From an alpha proteobacterium SCGC AAA288-N07 (GTDB taxonomy: Bacteria; Pseudomonadota; Alphaproteobacteria; Pelagibacterales; Pelagibacteraceae), in contig AZYB01000005.1 of NCBI GenBank assembly GCA_000513055.1, forward strand, positions 1 to 51,790: 51,790 bases of DNA, read 5' to 3'. Shown here piece after piece: positions 17,932 through 28,572 of this stretch; position 1 is the first letter of the stretch; every line of letters begins with the position of its first letter. Position numbers and translations under genes: made by a program. The notes under the pieces are model-generated. The model worked only from the letters and a program-made list of their open reading frames with translations. It made no database searches and was not told the DNA's origin.

Positions 17932-18960
17932 TTAAATTAACCATTTATCCAAAATTCTCATATTTTCTAGAGTTTCATTAATGGTCATACCAGGAAATTC
18001 GGGTTCCTTTTTATTTTCTAATATACATTGACTCAAAATATCAATTTCATAGGAATAAATATTTTTATGACATTCAATTTTAATTGTTTTTTTATTTTTA
18101 CCATTAATTTGTATTGATGAAAGATTAATTGGAGACCAACTATCTTCTAAAACTAATTCTCCTTTAGTTCCAATGATTTTTGTTTTCTTTCCTAAATTTT
18201 GTGTCAGCGAAGCGCCGATTGTAGATTTAAAATTATTTTCAAAATTTAATTCTGCAAATGAATTCATATCTACTCCGGTTGCTCCAATCTCTTTTTTTTT
18301 ATTTAAAACTTTTGTTTTAATAAAATCAAATTTAGAAATTAATGAAGCAATAAGAATACTTAAAGAGACAGGATAACAACCTATATCAAGTATTGCTCCT
18401 CCACCCAATTCTTTATTGTATAATCTATAATTTCTGTTAGGTTTTTTTTTTAATTCTATACCAAGTATTTTTTTTCTACCTAAAACATCAATGCCAAAAA
18501 ATGATTCCATAGAAACTAGATCGCCTATCAATTTATTTTTTATTAAATCTATAACTTTTGCAATTTGAGGATGATATCTATACATAAATGCTTCGGAAAA
18601 GAAAATATTTTTGTCTTTCAAATTATTTTTTATATTTTCCATCTGTAAAAAATTTATCGTGGCGGGTTTTTCTACCAAGATATTTTTTCCTTTTTTAATA
18701 GATTTGATTACCCATTCATGATGAAGTGAGTGGGGTAAGGCTATATAAACTATATCTAAATCTTTACATGCCAATAGACTGTCATAATTTGTAAAGCAAT
18801 AATTATCATTAATTTGAAATCTATTTTTGAATGTCAAAAGTTTATTTTGACTTCTACTTGATATAGCAAATAATTTAGCATTTTTAGTATATTGAAAACC
18901 CTCAGCAAATTTCAGGGCAATATTTCCTAAGCCTATAATTCCCCATCTAACTTGTTTCAT
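17932..18960 (-). CDS. Gfo/Idh/MocA oxidoreductase, candidate deoxysugar 3-ketoreductase
   Basis: The 342-residue protein has the N-terminal NAD(P) motif GIIGLGNIA, the family signature EKPATIN near residue 97 with the catalytic Lys, and FSEAFMYRYHPQ near residue 125. The second domain contains GGGAILDIGCYPVSL near residue 187. In 2,6-dideoxysugar pathways an enzyme of this family (KijD10, OleW) reduces the 3-keto group left by the 2,3-dehydratase. Its place in the island makes that role attractive, but the family is broad and a trans-dihydrodiol dehydrogenase-like role is not excluded. Confidence 0.78.
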   Translation of the reverse strand: MKQVRWGIIGLGNIALKFAEGFQYTKNAKLFAISSRSQNKLLTFKNRFQINDNYCFTNYDSLLACKDLDIVYIALPHSLHHEWVIKSIKKGKNILVEKPATINFLQMENIKNNLKDKNIFFSEAFMYRYHPQIAKVIDLIKNKLIGDLVSMESFFGIDVLGRKKILGIELKKKPNRNYRLYNKELGGGAILDIGCYPVSLSILIASLISKFDFIKTKVLNKKKEIGATGVDMNSFAELNFENNFKSTIGASLTQNLGKKTKIIGTKGELVLEDSWSPINLSSIQINGKNKKTIKIECHKNIYSYEIDILSQCILENKKEPEFPGMTINETLENMRILDKWLI

Positions 18961-18981
18961 AAAATTAATTTTTGTTTATTT

Positions 18982-20769
18982 TTAATATTCCAATAAATGC
19001 TTCCTGTGGAATTTCAACTTGGCCAAATTGTTTTGATCTTTTTTTCCTTTTTTTTGTTTATCTAAAAGTTTTCTTTTTCTATCTCTGGCACCACCACCAT
19101 GTATCTTTGTTAAAACATCTTTCTTAAATCCTTTGATAGTTTCCCTTGCAATGATCTTTCCACCAATTGCTGCTTGAATAGGAATTTGAAAATTATGTCT
19201 TGGAATTAGTTCTTTAAGTTTTTCACATACGAGCCTTCCTTGTGACTGAGCAAAATCCTTGTGGATTATCATTGAGAGGGCATCAACAGGTTCTGTATTA
19301 ACTAATACCCCCATCTTAACTAGATTACCTTCTTTGTAATTTGTAATTTCGTAATCAAAACTTGCGTACCCACTAGAAATCGACTTGATACGGTCATAAA
19401 AATCAAAAACTACCTCGTTTAATGGCAATTCATACTTTAGTACTGCACGGTTTCCTGAATAAGTTAAGTTACTTTGGACTCCTCTTTTGTCCTGACAAAT
19501 TTTGATAACTGATCCCAAGTATTGATCTGGAGTAATTATTGTAGCTTTAATCCAAGGTTCCTCTATAGATAGAATTTGAGTTAGATCTGGCATATCTGTT
19601 GGATTTTGTAATTCTTGAACAGAACCATCCTTCTTATTAATCTTATATATTACGCCAGGTGTTGTGGTTATAAGATTAATATTAAATTCTCTTTCTAATC
19701 TTTGAGTGACGATTTCTAGATGAAGTAATCCTAAAAAACCACACCTAAAACCTAAACCTAATGCAGTTGAAGATTCTGCTTCATATGAAAAACTTGAATC
19801 ATTAAGTTTCAGTTTTGCTATACCATCTTTTAATTTTTGATGCTCTGAATTATCAACTGGAAACAAACCACAAAATACAACAGGTTTACTTGGTTTAAAT
19901 CCGGACAAAGGTTTATCGATAGGATTTAATGAATCGCATATTGTATCCCCCACTTTGGTATCAGATAAGCTTCTTATTCCTGTGATAATAAAACCAATCT
20001 CTCCGCAAGATATTTCTTCTACATCTTTTGGTTTTGGTGTAAAAACACCAACTTTTTCAATTATATGTTTGCTACTGTTAGACATCATTTTAATTTCCAT
20101 GCCTTTTTTCAAATTGCCATTTATCACTCTTACTAAAATAACAACTCCTAAATAACTATCATACCAACTATCTACCAATAAACATTTTAATGGCTTCTTT
20201 ATATCTCCCTTAGGTGAAGGCAAAATTTTAACTATAGTCTCTAATATGGTATCAACTCCCTCGCCTGTTTTTCCTGAACAATTAATGGAGTGATTGGTAT
20301 CTATTCCAATTACATCTTCTATTTGTTTTTTAACCTTTTCTGTATCCGCTGCTGGTAAATCAATTTTGTTTAGAACAGGTATAATCTCATGATTGTTATC
20401 GAGTGCTTGGTATACATTTGCCAAGGTTTGTGCTTCGACTCCTTGTGAACTATCAACAATTAAAATAGAACCTTCGCAAGCGGATAAAGATCGACTTACT
20501 TCATAACTAAAATCTACATGACCGGGGGTATCAATAATATTCAAAATATAATTTTTTCCATCTTTTGCTTTATAATTTAAACGAACTGTTTGGGCCTTTA
20601 TAGTAATTCCCCTTTCTCTTTCAATATCCATGGAATCAAGAACTTGTTCTTTCATTTCTCTGTCACTTAGGCCTCCGCATTTATGGATTAACCGATCAGC
20701 TAAAGTGGATTTACCGTGATCGATGTGCGCAATTATTGAAAAATTGCGTATAGACTCATTATTAGACAT
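18982..20769 (-). CDS. lepA: Elongation factor 4 (LepA)
   Basis: The 595-residue GTPase has G1 [15 protein letters not shown], the switch [13 protein letters not shown]3 DTPGHVDF, and G4 NKIDLP. The C-terminal LepA-specific region ends with [20 protein letters not shown] and [19 protein letters not shown]. Length matches the family (about 600). LepA acts on the ribosome to promote back-translocation or initiation under stress. The start codon shares one base with the pheT stop, so it is probably co-transcribed with pheST. It forms the conserved edge of the glycan island. Confidence 0.97.
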   Translation of the reverse strand: MSNNESIRNFSIIAHIDHGKSTLADRLIHKCGGLSDREMKEQVLDSMDIERERGITIKAQTVRLNYKAKDGKNYILNIIDTPGHVDFSYEVSRSLSACEGSILIVDSSQGVEAQTLANVYQALDNNHEIIPVLNKIDLPAADTEKVKKQIEDVIGIDTNHSINCSGKTGEGVDTILETIVKILPSPKGDIKKPLKCLLVDSWYDSYLGVVILVRVINGNLKKGMEIKMMSNSSKHIIEKVGVFTPKPKDVEEISCGEIGFIITGIRSLSDTKVGDTICDSLNPIDKPLSGFKPSKPVVFCGLFPVDNSEHQKLKDGIAKLKLNDSSFSYEAESSTALGLGFRCGFLGLLHLEIVTQRLEREFNINLITTTPGVIYKINKKDGSVQELQNPTDMPDLTQILSIEEPWIKATIITPDQYLGSVIKICQDKRGVQSNLTYSGNRAVLKYELPLNEVVFDFYDRIKSISSGYASFDYEITNYKEGNLVKMGVLVNTEPVDALSMIIHKDFAQSQGRLVCEKLKELIPRHNFQIPIQAAIGGKIIARETIKGFKKDVLTKIHGGGARDRKRKLLDKQKKGKKDQNNLAKLKFHRKHLLEY

Positions 20770-23171
20770 TAAGATCTTAACGTTGCACCTGTTGTTTCTT
20801 GAACTACAGATATAATTTTTTTGCTTATTTGATCAATATCATTATCGCTTAAAGTTTTATCTCTAGGTTCCAGTGTTACATTAAAAGCAATAGACTTTTT
20901 ACCACTATCAATATTATCTCCTTGATAAATATCAAAAATTTTTACAACTTTAATTAATTCATTATCAACTTTTTGAACTAAATTTATAATCTCACCAGAA
21001 CTATATTTTTCATCAATGACAAAGGCAAAATCTCTAAATACTTTTTGGTAATCAGAAACGATAAATTGAGGTTTAGCTTCTCTAATTTTTTTTCTCGATT
21101 CAGGTATGTTATCCAAGAAAATTTCAAATCCTAATACATTTTCAGTTCTCAAATCTAGTCTTTTAATAATTGATGGATGAATTTCTCCAAAGTAAGCTAA
21201 TTCGGGACCGCCTGTAGATCCCAATGATAACAAACCAGATCTTCCTGGATGGTACCATTTTTTTGTTTTATTGCTCACCACTATCTTGAGATTATTAATA
21301 CCAATTTCATTTAAAGTTTTCAAAGCATCATTTTTGATGTCAAAAACATCGAAGTTTCTTTCTTTTTCAATCCAATTTTTTCTAGAATATTTTCCAGTTT
21401 TAATAGCACTAATCATTGTAGATTGTTCACCAGGTTTGGTACCTTTAAAAACCGGTCCTATTTCAAACAGCATTAGATCTTCAAAATTTCTATGAATATT
21501 TTTTTTCGCACTAATAATTAAATTTGAATAAAGAGATGATCTTAAAACATCTAAATCAGATGAAATTGGATTAGATAATTTAATCTCACTTTTTAATTCT
21601 GAAAATAAAATATCTGTTTTTGAATCTGTAAATGACCAGGTTACAGCTTCTGTAAAACCTTTTGAAGAAACTGATCTTTGGACAAAATGAAAAAGTTTTT
21701 GTTTATGATTTAAGGTATCCTTAATATTTTCTTTTTCAGGATTTATTAGAGGTATTTTATCATAACCTTTAATTCTTGTTAACTCCTCTATAAGATCAAT
21801 ATCTTCCTTAATATCTGGTCTCCAAGTTGGTGGTAAAACTTTTATTTTTTTTCCACTCATTCTTAAAGAACATCCTAACGAGAATAAAATTTTTTTGATT
21901 TCTGCGCTTACAATTGGAAAACCAATAACTTTTGAAAACTTTTCTTGTTCTAAATCGATTATTTTTCTTTCATCTTTTATTTTTCCTACAATTGAAAACT
22001 TGCTTGCCTCGCCACCACATATGTCAAGTATCATACACATTCCAAGCTCTAAACCTAATTTTATAGAATCAGGATCTATACCTCTTTCAAACCTATATTT
22101 TGCGTCAGTATCAATATTTAATATTTTAGAAGTTTTTCTAATTAGTGATGGAAAAAAATATGCAGATTCCAATAAAATATTTTTGGTAGAAAACTCTGTG
22201 CCGGATCTTGTTCCTCCAATAATTCCTCCGAGACCTAAAACGCCCGATTTGTCACTTATTGCACACATATTGTTTTGAAGTGTATATTTTTTATTGTCTA
22301 ATGCTTTAAAAGACTCGCCTTTTTTTGAGTTTCTAACAATAATTTCTTGATCAATCTTATCAGCATCGTAAGCATGTAAGGGGCGATTTAAATCAAACAT
22401 TACATAGTTTGTAGCGTCTACAATAGCTGAAATAGGTTTTAAACCTAAAGATATAATTCTTTTTTTAAGCCAATTTGGACTTTCTTTATTTTGAACATTT
22501 TTTATATATACGCTTCCAAAAATACCACAACCTTGGTCTTTTTCTTTTTTTATTGAAACTTTAATTGGGCTTTTGAATTTTTGATTTATTTTAATACGAG
22601 GTTGTTTTTTTAACTTACCTAAACCAGAGGATGCCAAATCTCTAGCAATACCTAGAACGCCCAAACAATCAGGTCTATTAGGAGTAATGGCAATATCCAT
22701 AGTTTTTTCTCCAATGTTTTTAAAATATTTATCGCCAATATTTTTTTCTTTTTTATTTAATTCAATAATTCCTTCTTTATTTGAAGATTCATTAAGTTCG
22801 TAACCTGAACAAAGCATTCCATGAGATTCTATTCCTCTTATTTTTGCTATTTTCAATTTCATATTTGTTTTTGGAATAACTGCGCTAGGAGGAGCATAGA
22901 CTGAGAATAATCCATCTCTAGCATTTTGAGCTCCACAAACAACTTTGACTAAATTTCCAGAACCTGTATCAACGTCACAAAGCTTTAGTTTATCTGCGTT
23001 AGGATGTTTTTGAGATTTTATAATTTTACAAACAATAAAATTATCTAAATTATCATTTGATGATTTTATATTTTCTACCTCCAGCCCAATTTCTGTCAAT
23101 CGCTCTGCAATTTGATTTAAGTTTGCTTTAGTAGCTAGATGATTTTTTAACCATGATAAAGAAGTAATCAT
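20769..23171 (-). CDS. pheT: Phenylalanyl-tRNA synthetase beta subunit
   Basis: The 800-residue protein begins with [11 protein letters not shown] and has an EMAP-type tRNA-binding domain at about residues 40-150 ([16 protein letters not shown]). B3/B4 editing and B5 domains follow ([17 protein letters not shown]), and a C-terminal FDX-ACB domain covers about 705-800 ([17 protein letters not shown]). It pairs with PheS in the alpha2-beta2 enzyme that charges tRNA-Phe. Length is normal. It overlaps pheS by four bases (ATGA). Confidence 0.97.
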   Translation of the reverse strand: MITSLSWLKNHLATKANLNQIAERLTEIGLEVENIKSSNDNLDNFIVCKIIKSQKHPNADKLKLCDVDTGSGNLVKVVCGAQNARDGLFSVYAPPSAVIPKTNMKLKIAKIRGIESHGMLCSGYELNESSNKEGIIELNKKEKNIGDKYFKNIGEKTMDIAITPNRPDCLGVLGIARDLASSGLGKLKKQPRIKINQKFKSPIKVSIKKEKDQGCGIFGSVYIKNVQNKESPNWLKKRIISLGLKPISAIVDATNYVMFDLNRPLHAYDADKIDQEIIVRNSKKGESFKALDNKKYTLQNNMCAISDKSGVLGLGGIIGGTRSGTEFSTKNILLESAYFFPSLIRKTSKILNIDTDAKYRFERGIDPDSIKLGLELGMCMILDICGGEASKFSIVGKIKDERKIIDLEQEKFSKVIGFPIVSAEIKKILFSLGCSLRMSGKKIKVLPPTWRPDIKEDIDLIEELTRIKGYDKIPLINPEKENIKDTLNHKQKLFHFVQRSVSSKGFTEAVTWSFTDSKTDILFSELKSEIKLSNPISSDLDVLRSSLYSNLIISAKKNIHRNFEDLMLFEIGPVFKGTKPGEQSTMISAIKTGKYSRKNWIEKERNFDVFDIKNDALKTLNEIGINNLKIVVSNKTKKWYHPGRSGLLSLGSTGGPELAYFGEIHPSIIKRLDLRTENVLGFEIFLDNIPESRKKIREAKPQFIVSDYQKVFRDFAFVIDEKYSSGEIINLVQKVDNELIKVVKIFDIYQGDNIDSGKKSIAFNVTLEPRDKTLSDNDIDQISKKIISVVQETTGATLRS

Positions 23172-24235
23172 CTACTTAAACCTCTATAATTTGTTGGAAC
23201 ATCGAGTGGATCAAATCCATAAAATTCTAACCATCGAATATCACTTTCAAAAAAAGCTCTTAAATCGTTTATTTCATATTTCAACATAGCTAATCGATCA
23301 ATTCCTACACCAAAAGCATACCCTTGGTATTGGTTTGGATTTACTTTTACGTTTTTTAGAACTTTGGGGTGTACCATTCCACAACCGAGAATTTCTAACC
23401 ATTTATCACCTTCACCAATCTTAATTTTTCCATTGTGAATTTTATATCCAATATCTACTTCTGCCGATGGTTCAGTAAAGGGAAAATGGCTTGGTCTAAA
23501 CCTTATTTTTACTTTTTCAACTTCAAAAAATTTCTTAACAAAATAATATAAACATCCCTTAAGATGACCCATGCTAATGTTTTTGTCTACATGTAGACCT
23601 TCCAATTGATGAAACATGGGTGAGTGTGTTTTATCACTGTCATGTCTATAAGTTCTTCCAGGAGCAATTATTTTGAATGGTGGTTTACTCTTCAGCATTG
23701 TTCTAATTTGAACTGGTGATGTATGTGTTCGCAAAAGTAAATCTTTGGAACGATCAAGATAAAAAGTATCATGCATATCTCTTGCTGGATGATTTTCGGG
23801 TGTGTTTAGTGCAGAAAAATTATAATACTCATTTTCAACATCAGGTCCATCCTCAACAGAAAAACCAATTTCAGAAAAAATAGAAGTTACTTCATCTATT
23901 ACTTGAGAAACTGGATGAATTTTTCCTGCAAAGTATGTTCGACCTGGTAAAGTTACATCTATCTTTTCATTTTCAAGTTTTTTATTAATTTCTGACTGAT
24001 TAAAATCGGTAAGTTTTTTTTCAAGAATTTCTGTTATTTTTGTTTTTAGAGAGTTAAGTTTTGATGCATATTCTTTTTTTTCACTTTGATTCAAACTTCC
24101 AATTTTTTTAAAAAGCTCGGTAATAATTCCTTTTTTACCAAAAATTTCGGTTTTAATTGAATCGTAAGAATTGCGATCATTTACGTTTTTTATTTTATTT
24201 AAAATATTAGATTCAATTTGATTAAAATTTTCCAT
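23168..24235 (-). CDS. pheS: Phenylalanyl-tRNA synthetase alpha subunit
   Basis: The 355-residue class II catalytic subunit has an N-terminal coiled coil (about residues 1-90) for tRNA binding. The motifs [12 protein letters not shown] and [14 protein letters not shown] follow, then motif 2 [11 protein letters not shown] with [11 protein letters not shown], and motif 3 [13 protein letters not shown]. It is complete. It follows rplT by 56 bases, keeping the classic thrS-infC-rpmI-rplT-pheST order. Confidence 0.97.
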   Translation of the reverse strand: MENFNQIESNILNKIKNVNDRNSYDSIKTEIFGKKGIITELFKKIGSLNQSEKKEYASKLNSLKTKITEILEKKLTDFNQSEINKKLENEKIDVTLPGRTYFAGKIHPVSQVIDEVTSIFSEIGFSVEDGPDVENEYYNFSALNTPENHPARDMHDTFYLDRSKDLLLRTHTSPVQIRTMLKSKPPFKIIAPGRTYRHDSDKTHSPMFHQLEGLHVDKNISMGHLKGCLYYFVKKFFEVEKVKIRFRPSHFPFTEPSAEVDIGYKIHNGKIKIGEGDKWLEILGCGMVHPKVLKNVKVNPNQYQGYAFGVGIDRLAMLKYEINDLRAFFESDIRWLEFYGFDPLDVPTNYRGLSR

Positions 24236-24291
24236 ATCAAAATCTTTTCTAGCGATTCTCTACTTTATTGAAGATAATAGAAATAATCTTA

Positions 24292-24648
24292 TTAGTTAAG
24301 GGAGGATTGTACTTTTTTTACTATAGATTTGAATGCTTCTGGGTTGTTATAAGCAATATCTGCTAGTACTTTTCTATCTAACTTTATCCCCGACTTGTTG
24401 AGCCCATTAATAAATTTTGAATAAGTTATACCTTCGGCTCTCACACCTGCATTTATTCTTTGAATCCACAGCGACCTAAATTCTCTTTTTTTAGCTCTTC
24501 GATCTCTGTAGGCATATTGAAGAGCTTTTTCCATTGCTTGTTTAGCAACTCGAATAGTATTTTTTCTTCTGCCCCATTGACCTTTTACAGCTTTTAATAC
24601 TTTTTTATGTTTGGCATGACTTGTGACGCCTCTTTTAATTCGTGACAT
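24292..24648 (-). CDS. rplT: 50S ribosomal protein L20
   Basis: The 118-residue protein begins [18 protein letters not shown] and contains [16 protein letters not shown], the basic N-terminal extension that threads into 23S rRNA. The globular C-terminal part ([27 protein letters not shown]) is typical of L20. It lies one base after the rpmI stop. In many bacteria L20 binds its own mRNA leader; no such leader is obvious here. Confidence 0.98.
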   Translation of the reverse strand: MSRIKRGVTSHAKHKKVLKAVKGQWGRRKNTIRVAKQAMEKALQYAYRDRRAKKREFRSLWIQRINAGVRAEGITYSKFINGLNKSGIKLDRKVLADIAYNNPEAFKSIVKKVQSSLN

Positions 24649-24649
24649 T

Positions 24650-24856
24650 TTAGCCTCTTAAATTATAGGACATGAATAACTTTACAATTTTTGCATCCTG
24701 CTTGGACATAACAGTTGTGCCTCTTTGTTTTCTAATTTGAGAATTAGTTCTTTTAATCATACCATGTCTTTTACCTGATTGGGACATTATAACTTTACCT
24801 TTAGCACTTATTTTAAATCTTTTTTTTACTGAACTTTTAGTTTTTAATTTAGGCAT
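24650..24856 (-). CDS. rpmI: 50S ribosomal protein L35
   Basis: The protein read from the ATG at 24856 is [14 protein letters not shown] onward, 68 residues, the normal L35 length. An in-frame ATG eight codons upstream (24880) would add MYKLPTIF, which is not part of the family, so the downstream start is preferred. The sequence is strongly basic and has the [10 protein letters not shown] segment. It sits between infC and rplT. Confidence 0.95.
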   Translation of the reverse strand: MPKLKTKSSVKKRFKISAKGKVIMSQSGKRHGMIKRTNSQIRKQRGTTVMSKQDAKIVKLFMSYNLRG

Positions 24857-24916
24857 AAAAATAGTTGGCAGTTTATACAAACAATATAATTAATTTACAA
24901 TAACTAATATTTATTA

Positions 24917-25462
24917 TTAAAGTGGCTGAATTATCATTGTCATCAACTTACCTTCAAATTTTGGGTTAAGCTCTAATTTGCCAATTTTTTTTAAATCTTC
25001 TTCAACTCTTTTCAATAATTCAGTTCCTAGATGGTGATGTTGCATTTCTCTTCCTTTAAATCTTACTGTAAATTTTACTTTATCTCCTTTCGAAAGAAAT
25101 CTTTGTGCATTTTTTATTTTAAAATTATAATCATGGGTTTCTGTATTTGGTCTAAGCTTAATTTCTTTTAGTTCTGATATTTTTTGTTTTTTCTTCGCTT
25201 TGTTTGCTTTTTTTTGTAAATCATATTTATATTTACCCATATCTATTATTTTACAAACTGGTGGTTTTGCATTGGGAGAAATTTCAATTAAATCTAATCC
25301 TTCTTGTTCAGCTAAAAATATTGCTTCTTTAGTAGATATAATTCCTAAATTTTGTCCTTCACTACTGATAACCTGAACTTCGAGTGAATTAATTCTATTA
25401 TTTGCTCTCGGACTTCTTGTTTTAGTCCTCCTTTGGAAATAGTTTTGTTTAAATAATGCCAC
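24917..25462 (-). CDS. infC: Translation initiation factor IF-3
   Basis: The 181-residue protein has the N-domain RANNRINSLEVQVISSEGQNLGII and the C-domain KIKNAQRFLSKGDKVKFTVRFKGREM, with DLIEISPNAKPPVCKIIDMGKYKYD between. The start used is a GTG directly after the thrS stop, without a visible ribosome binding site. An in-frame AAGGAGG lies about 30 bases inside the frame but has no start codon at the right distance. infC often uses rare starts for autoregulation, so the exact start is unsure. IF-3 keeps 30S subunits free and checks the start codon. Confidence 0.93.
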   Translation of the reverse strand: MALFKQNYFQRRTKTRSPRANNRINSLEVQVISSEGQNLGIISTKEAIFLAEQEGLDLIEISPNAKPPVCKIIDMGKYKYDLQKKANKAKKKQKISELKEIKLRPNTETHDYNFKIKNAQRFLSKGDKVKFTVRFKGREMQHHHLGTELLKRVEEDLKKIGKLELNPKFEGKLMTMIIQPL

Positions 25463-27379
25463 TTAGTTTATAGGAGCTTTACTTTGAGAAGAAATATACT
25501 GAACAGATTTATCAAGTTTCATTGTTTCCTGCTTTTCAAAACCTAGTCTTCTAATAGTAATTGTTTTTGTATCAAGTTCTTTTTTTCCACAAATTAAAAG
25601 TATAGGTACTCTAGCAAGTGAATGCTCTCTAATCTTATAGTTTATCTTATGATTTTTTAAATCCACCTCACAATTTATACCTGCTTTCGTAAATTGTTCA
25701 AACACCTTTTTAGCATAATTATCAAAGTCTTGAGATATAGGCAATATAACTGCTTGAACTGGAGATAGCCATAACGGAAGTTTGCCAGCATAGTGTTCGA
25801 TTAATATTCCAATAAATCTCTCTAAGGAACCGAATAAAGCTCTATGTAACATAACAGGAACTTTTTTTGATCCATCTTTGTCGACAAAAGTTGCACCTAG
25901 TCTGCCGGGCAAATTAAAATCTACTTGAAGCGTGCCACACTGCCAATTTCTTTCAATCGCATCTCTTAATATAAAATCAATTTTTGGACCATAAAATGCT
26001 CCTTCTCCACTACTAATACTATATTCTAATTTTGATGTCTTAATTGCTTTTAATAATGCTGCTTCAGCCTTATCCCAAATTTTATCTTCACCTACTCTTA
26101 TTTTTGGTCTATCAGAAAATTTTAATATTACATTTTTAAATCCTAAATCTCTATAAATTTCTAAAATTAGATTTGTAACACTTAAACATTGCTGAGTGAT
26201 TTGATCTTCAGTACAAAATATATGAGCATCATCTTGTGTAAATGCTCTTACTCTTAATAAACCATGTAAAGCTCCTGATGGTTCATATCTATGAACTTTT
26301 CCAAATTCAGACATTTTTAATGGTAAATCTCTATAACTTTTTAAACCTTGATTAAAAATTTGCACACATCCAGGACAATTCATTGGCTTAATTGCAAATA
26401 CTTTTTTATCTGGAGTAGTTGAGGTAAACATGTGTTCACCAAATTTTTCCCAATGACCGGATTTTTCCCAAAGAGATTTATCAAGTAATTCTGGAGTATT
26501 AATTTCTTGATATCCATCCTTTTTTTGTTTGTTTCTCATATATTCAATTAGTTTAAGAAATAGATTCCATCCTTTACTATGCCAAAAAACCGACCCTGGG
26601 CTGTCTTCCCTAAAATGAAAAAGACGCATTTCTTTTCCTAATTTTCTGTGATCTCTTTTTTCAGCCTCATCTAATCTTTTCAAATAATTATTTAGATCTT
26701 TTTGATTAGTCCAACAGGTTCCGTAAATTCTTTGAAGCATTTCATTATTTGAATTTCCACGCCAATATGCTCCTGATACCTTAGTGAGTTTAAAAGCCTT
26801 TCCTATTTTTCCTGTTGAAGGTAGATGTGGTCCTCTACAAAGATCATGCCATTTGCCATGTCTGTAAATTGATATTTCTTCTTCTTTTGGAATATCTTTA
26901 ATTATTTCGGATTTATAATGTTCACCAATCTTTTTAAAATGATTAATTGCATCATTTCTTTTCCATACTTCTCGAATTGTTTTTTCATCTCGATCAATTA
27001 TTTCTTTCATTTTTTTTTCTATTTTTTTAAGATCATCTTCAGTAAATGGCTTTTTTCTTGAAAAATCATAGTAAAATCCATCTTCAATAACAGGACCAAT
27101 AGTTACTTGCGTTCCAGGAAACAATTCCTGTACGGCCATTGCTAAGACATGAGCAGCATCATGTCTTAGTACCTCCAAACCTTCTTTGTCCTTGGATGTA
27201 ATTATTTTTACAACTGAATTTTTTTTTAACTCATAGCTTAAATCTCTTAGTTCACCATCGACACTCATAATACAAGCTTCTTTAGCTAATGACTTACTAA
27301 TTTTTTTAACTAACTCAAATCCACTTATTTGATTTTTAAATTGAATTATTTTTCCATCTAGTAATTTTATGTCTAGCAT
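25463..27379 (-). CDS. thrS: Threonyl-tRNA synthetase
   Basis: The 638-residue enzyme has an N-terminal TGS domain (about 1-60), the editing domain with HDAAHVLAMAVQELFP and GKWHDLCRGPHL, and the class II catalytic core with MNCPGCVQIF, RAFTQDDAHIF and FYGPKIDF. An anticodon-binding domain covers about 530-638. Zinc ligands Cys, His and His of the core are present. Length is normal. It heads the minus-strand run thrS-infC-rpmI-rplT-pheST-lepA and ends directly against infC. Confidence 0.97.
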   Translation of the reverse strand: MLDIKLLDGKIIQFKNQISGFELVKKISKSLAKEACIMSVDGELRDLSYELKKNSVVKIITSKDKEGLEVLRHDAAHVLAMAVQELFPGTQVTIGPVIEDGFYYDFSRKKPFTEDDLKKIEKKMKEIIDRDEKTIREVWKRNDAINHFKKIGEHYKSEIIKDIPKEEEISIYRHGKWHDLCRGPHLPSTGKIGKAFKLTKVSGAYWRGNSNNEMLQRIYGTCWTNQKDLNNYLKRLDEAEKRDHRKLGKEMRLFHFREDSPGSVFWHSKGWNLFLKLIEYMRNKQKKDGYQEINTPELLDKSLWEKSGHWEKFGEHMFTSTTPDKKVFAIKPMNCPGCVQIFNQGLKSYRDLPLKMSEFGKVHRYEPSGALHGLLRVRAFTQDDAHIFCTEDQITQQCLSVTNLILEIYRDLGFKNVILKFSDRPKIRVGEDKIWDKAEAALLKAIKTSKLEYSISSGEGAFYGPKIDFILRDAIERNWQCGTLQVDFNLPGRLGATFVDKDGSKKVPVMLHRALFGSLERFIGILIEHYAGKLPLWLSPVQAVILPISQDFDNYAKKVFEQFTKAGINCEVDLKNHKINYKIREHSLARVPILLICGKKELDTKTITIRRLGFEKQETMKLDKSVQYISSQSKAPIN

Positions 27380-27387
27380 ATTAAATA

Positions 27388-28545
27388 TTATTTCATTAAT
27401 TTTTTATATTCCGCAATAGTAGAATTGCACATTTTTTCAATTTCAAATTTTTTTAAAACGTTTTTCCTACCTTCTATTCCCATTAATTTCAATGTACTAT
27501 TATCTGAGCTTAATATTTCTTTTAATTTCTCAGCTAAAGAAATAGGATCTCCAGATTCAAAAAATAATCCACTTTTATCTTTCAATATAGTTTCATTTGA
27601 TCCACCAATATTACTTGCTATAATTGGCTTTTCCATCGATTGAGCTTCAATAGACACTCGGCCGAATGCTTCCGGTTCAATTGACGCTGACACTACTACA
27701 TCAGCTAATTTATAAGCTAATGGCATTTCTTTACAAAAAGGAATAAATTTTATTTTTTGATTTAATCTGCATTTTTCAACTAATGATAAAAGTTTTTTAT
27801 AATAAACTTTTCTACCTTGATCGCTTCCTAAAATAATTGCTGAAAAAGGTTTAAGATCAGTTTGTTGATTTAATATATTTAAAGCTTCAATAAAAACAAT
27901 TTGACCTTTCCAATTTGTTAATCTACCTGGCAACAGAATAATAAAATTATTTCTATCAATCTGCCATTCTTTAATTAGTTTTTTTAATTTTGCATCAGAA
28001 ACATTATTTTGAGCAAAATATTCTGAATTTATTCCTCTAAAAATTACTAAAAGTTTTTTATTTTTATCTTTTAAATATTCTTCATAATCCTTATAAATAT
28101 GAGAAAAAATAAAATTTGATCCAGCAATGATAAGATCTGACTTGACCATTACAGAATTATAATATTTTTTTAATGAGTTATTATAATTATAAGTGCCATG
28201 AAATGTTGTTACAAATTTTCTACGTGTAAGTTTTGTAGCTAATAAGCATGACCAAGCAGGCGCCCTGCTTCTTGCATGAACAATTGAAATATTGAAAAAT
28301 AAAATGATTAAGATAATAAAAATAGAATTCAATATTATTAACAATGGATTTTTTGAATGTACTGGAAGTCTAAATAATTTTACTTTATCTTTTTTAATAT
28401 ATTTTAAAAGTGGACCACCGCTAGTAATTAGATAGGATTGACAGTCTTTTTCCGACAAATAGTGTGCTAGATCATAACAGCCTGTTTCAGCACCACCATA
28501 ACCAAGTTTTGGAATCACTTGCAAAACTTTCATTTTGGAATTCAT
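27388..28545 (-). CDS. Glycosyltransferase family 4
   Basis: The 385-residue GT-B protein starts with VLQVIPKLGYGGAETGCYDLA, has a hydrophobic segment near residues 68-85, and carries VTTFHGTYNYNN and LLPGRLTNWKGQ in the middle. The retaining-GT motif EPEAFGRVSIEAQSM lies near residue 300. It resembles WaaG/RfaB-like transferases that build lipopolysaccharide core. The second Met (MKVLQVI) is an alternative start. It lies eight bases before thrS and is transcribed away from the hydrolase gene. Confidence 0.85.
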   Translation of the reverse strand: MNSKMKVLQVIPKLGYGGAETGCYDLAHYLSEKDCQSYLITSGGPLLKYIKKDKVKLFRLPVHSKNPLLIILNSIFIILIILFFNISIVHARSRAPAWSCLLATKLTRRKFVTTFHGTYNYNNSLKKYYNSVMVKSDLIIAGSNFIFSHIYKDYEEYLKDKNKKLLVIFRGINSEYFAQNNVSDAKLKKLIKEWQIDRNNFIILLPGRLTNWKGQIVFIEALNILNQQTDLKPFSAIILGSDQGRKVYYKKLLSLVEKCRLNQKIKFIPFCKEMPLAYKLADVVVSASIEPEAFGRVSIEAQSMEKPIIASNIGGSNETILKDKSGLFFESGDPISLAEKLKEILSSDNSTLKLMGIEGRKNVLKKFEIEKMCNSTIAEYKKLMK

Positions 28546-28572
28546 AAAAATTAAATTATATATTCAAGTTAA

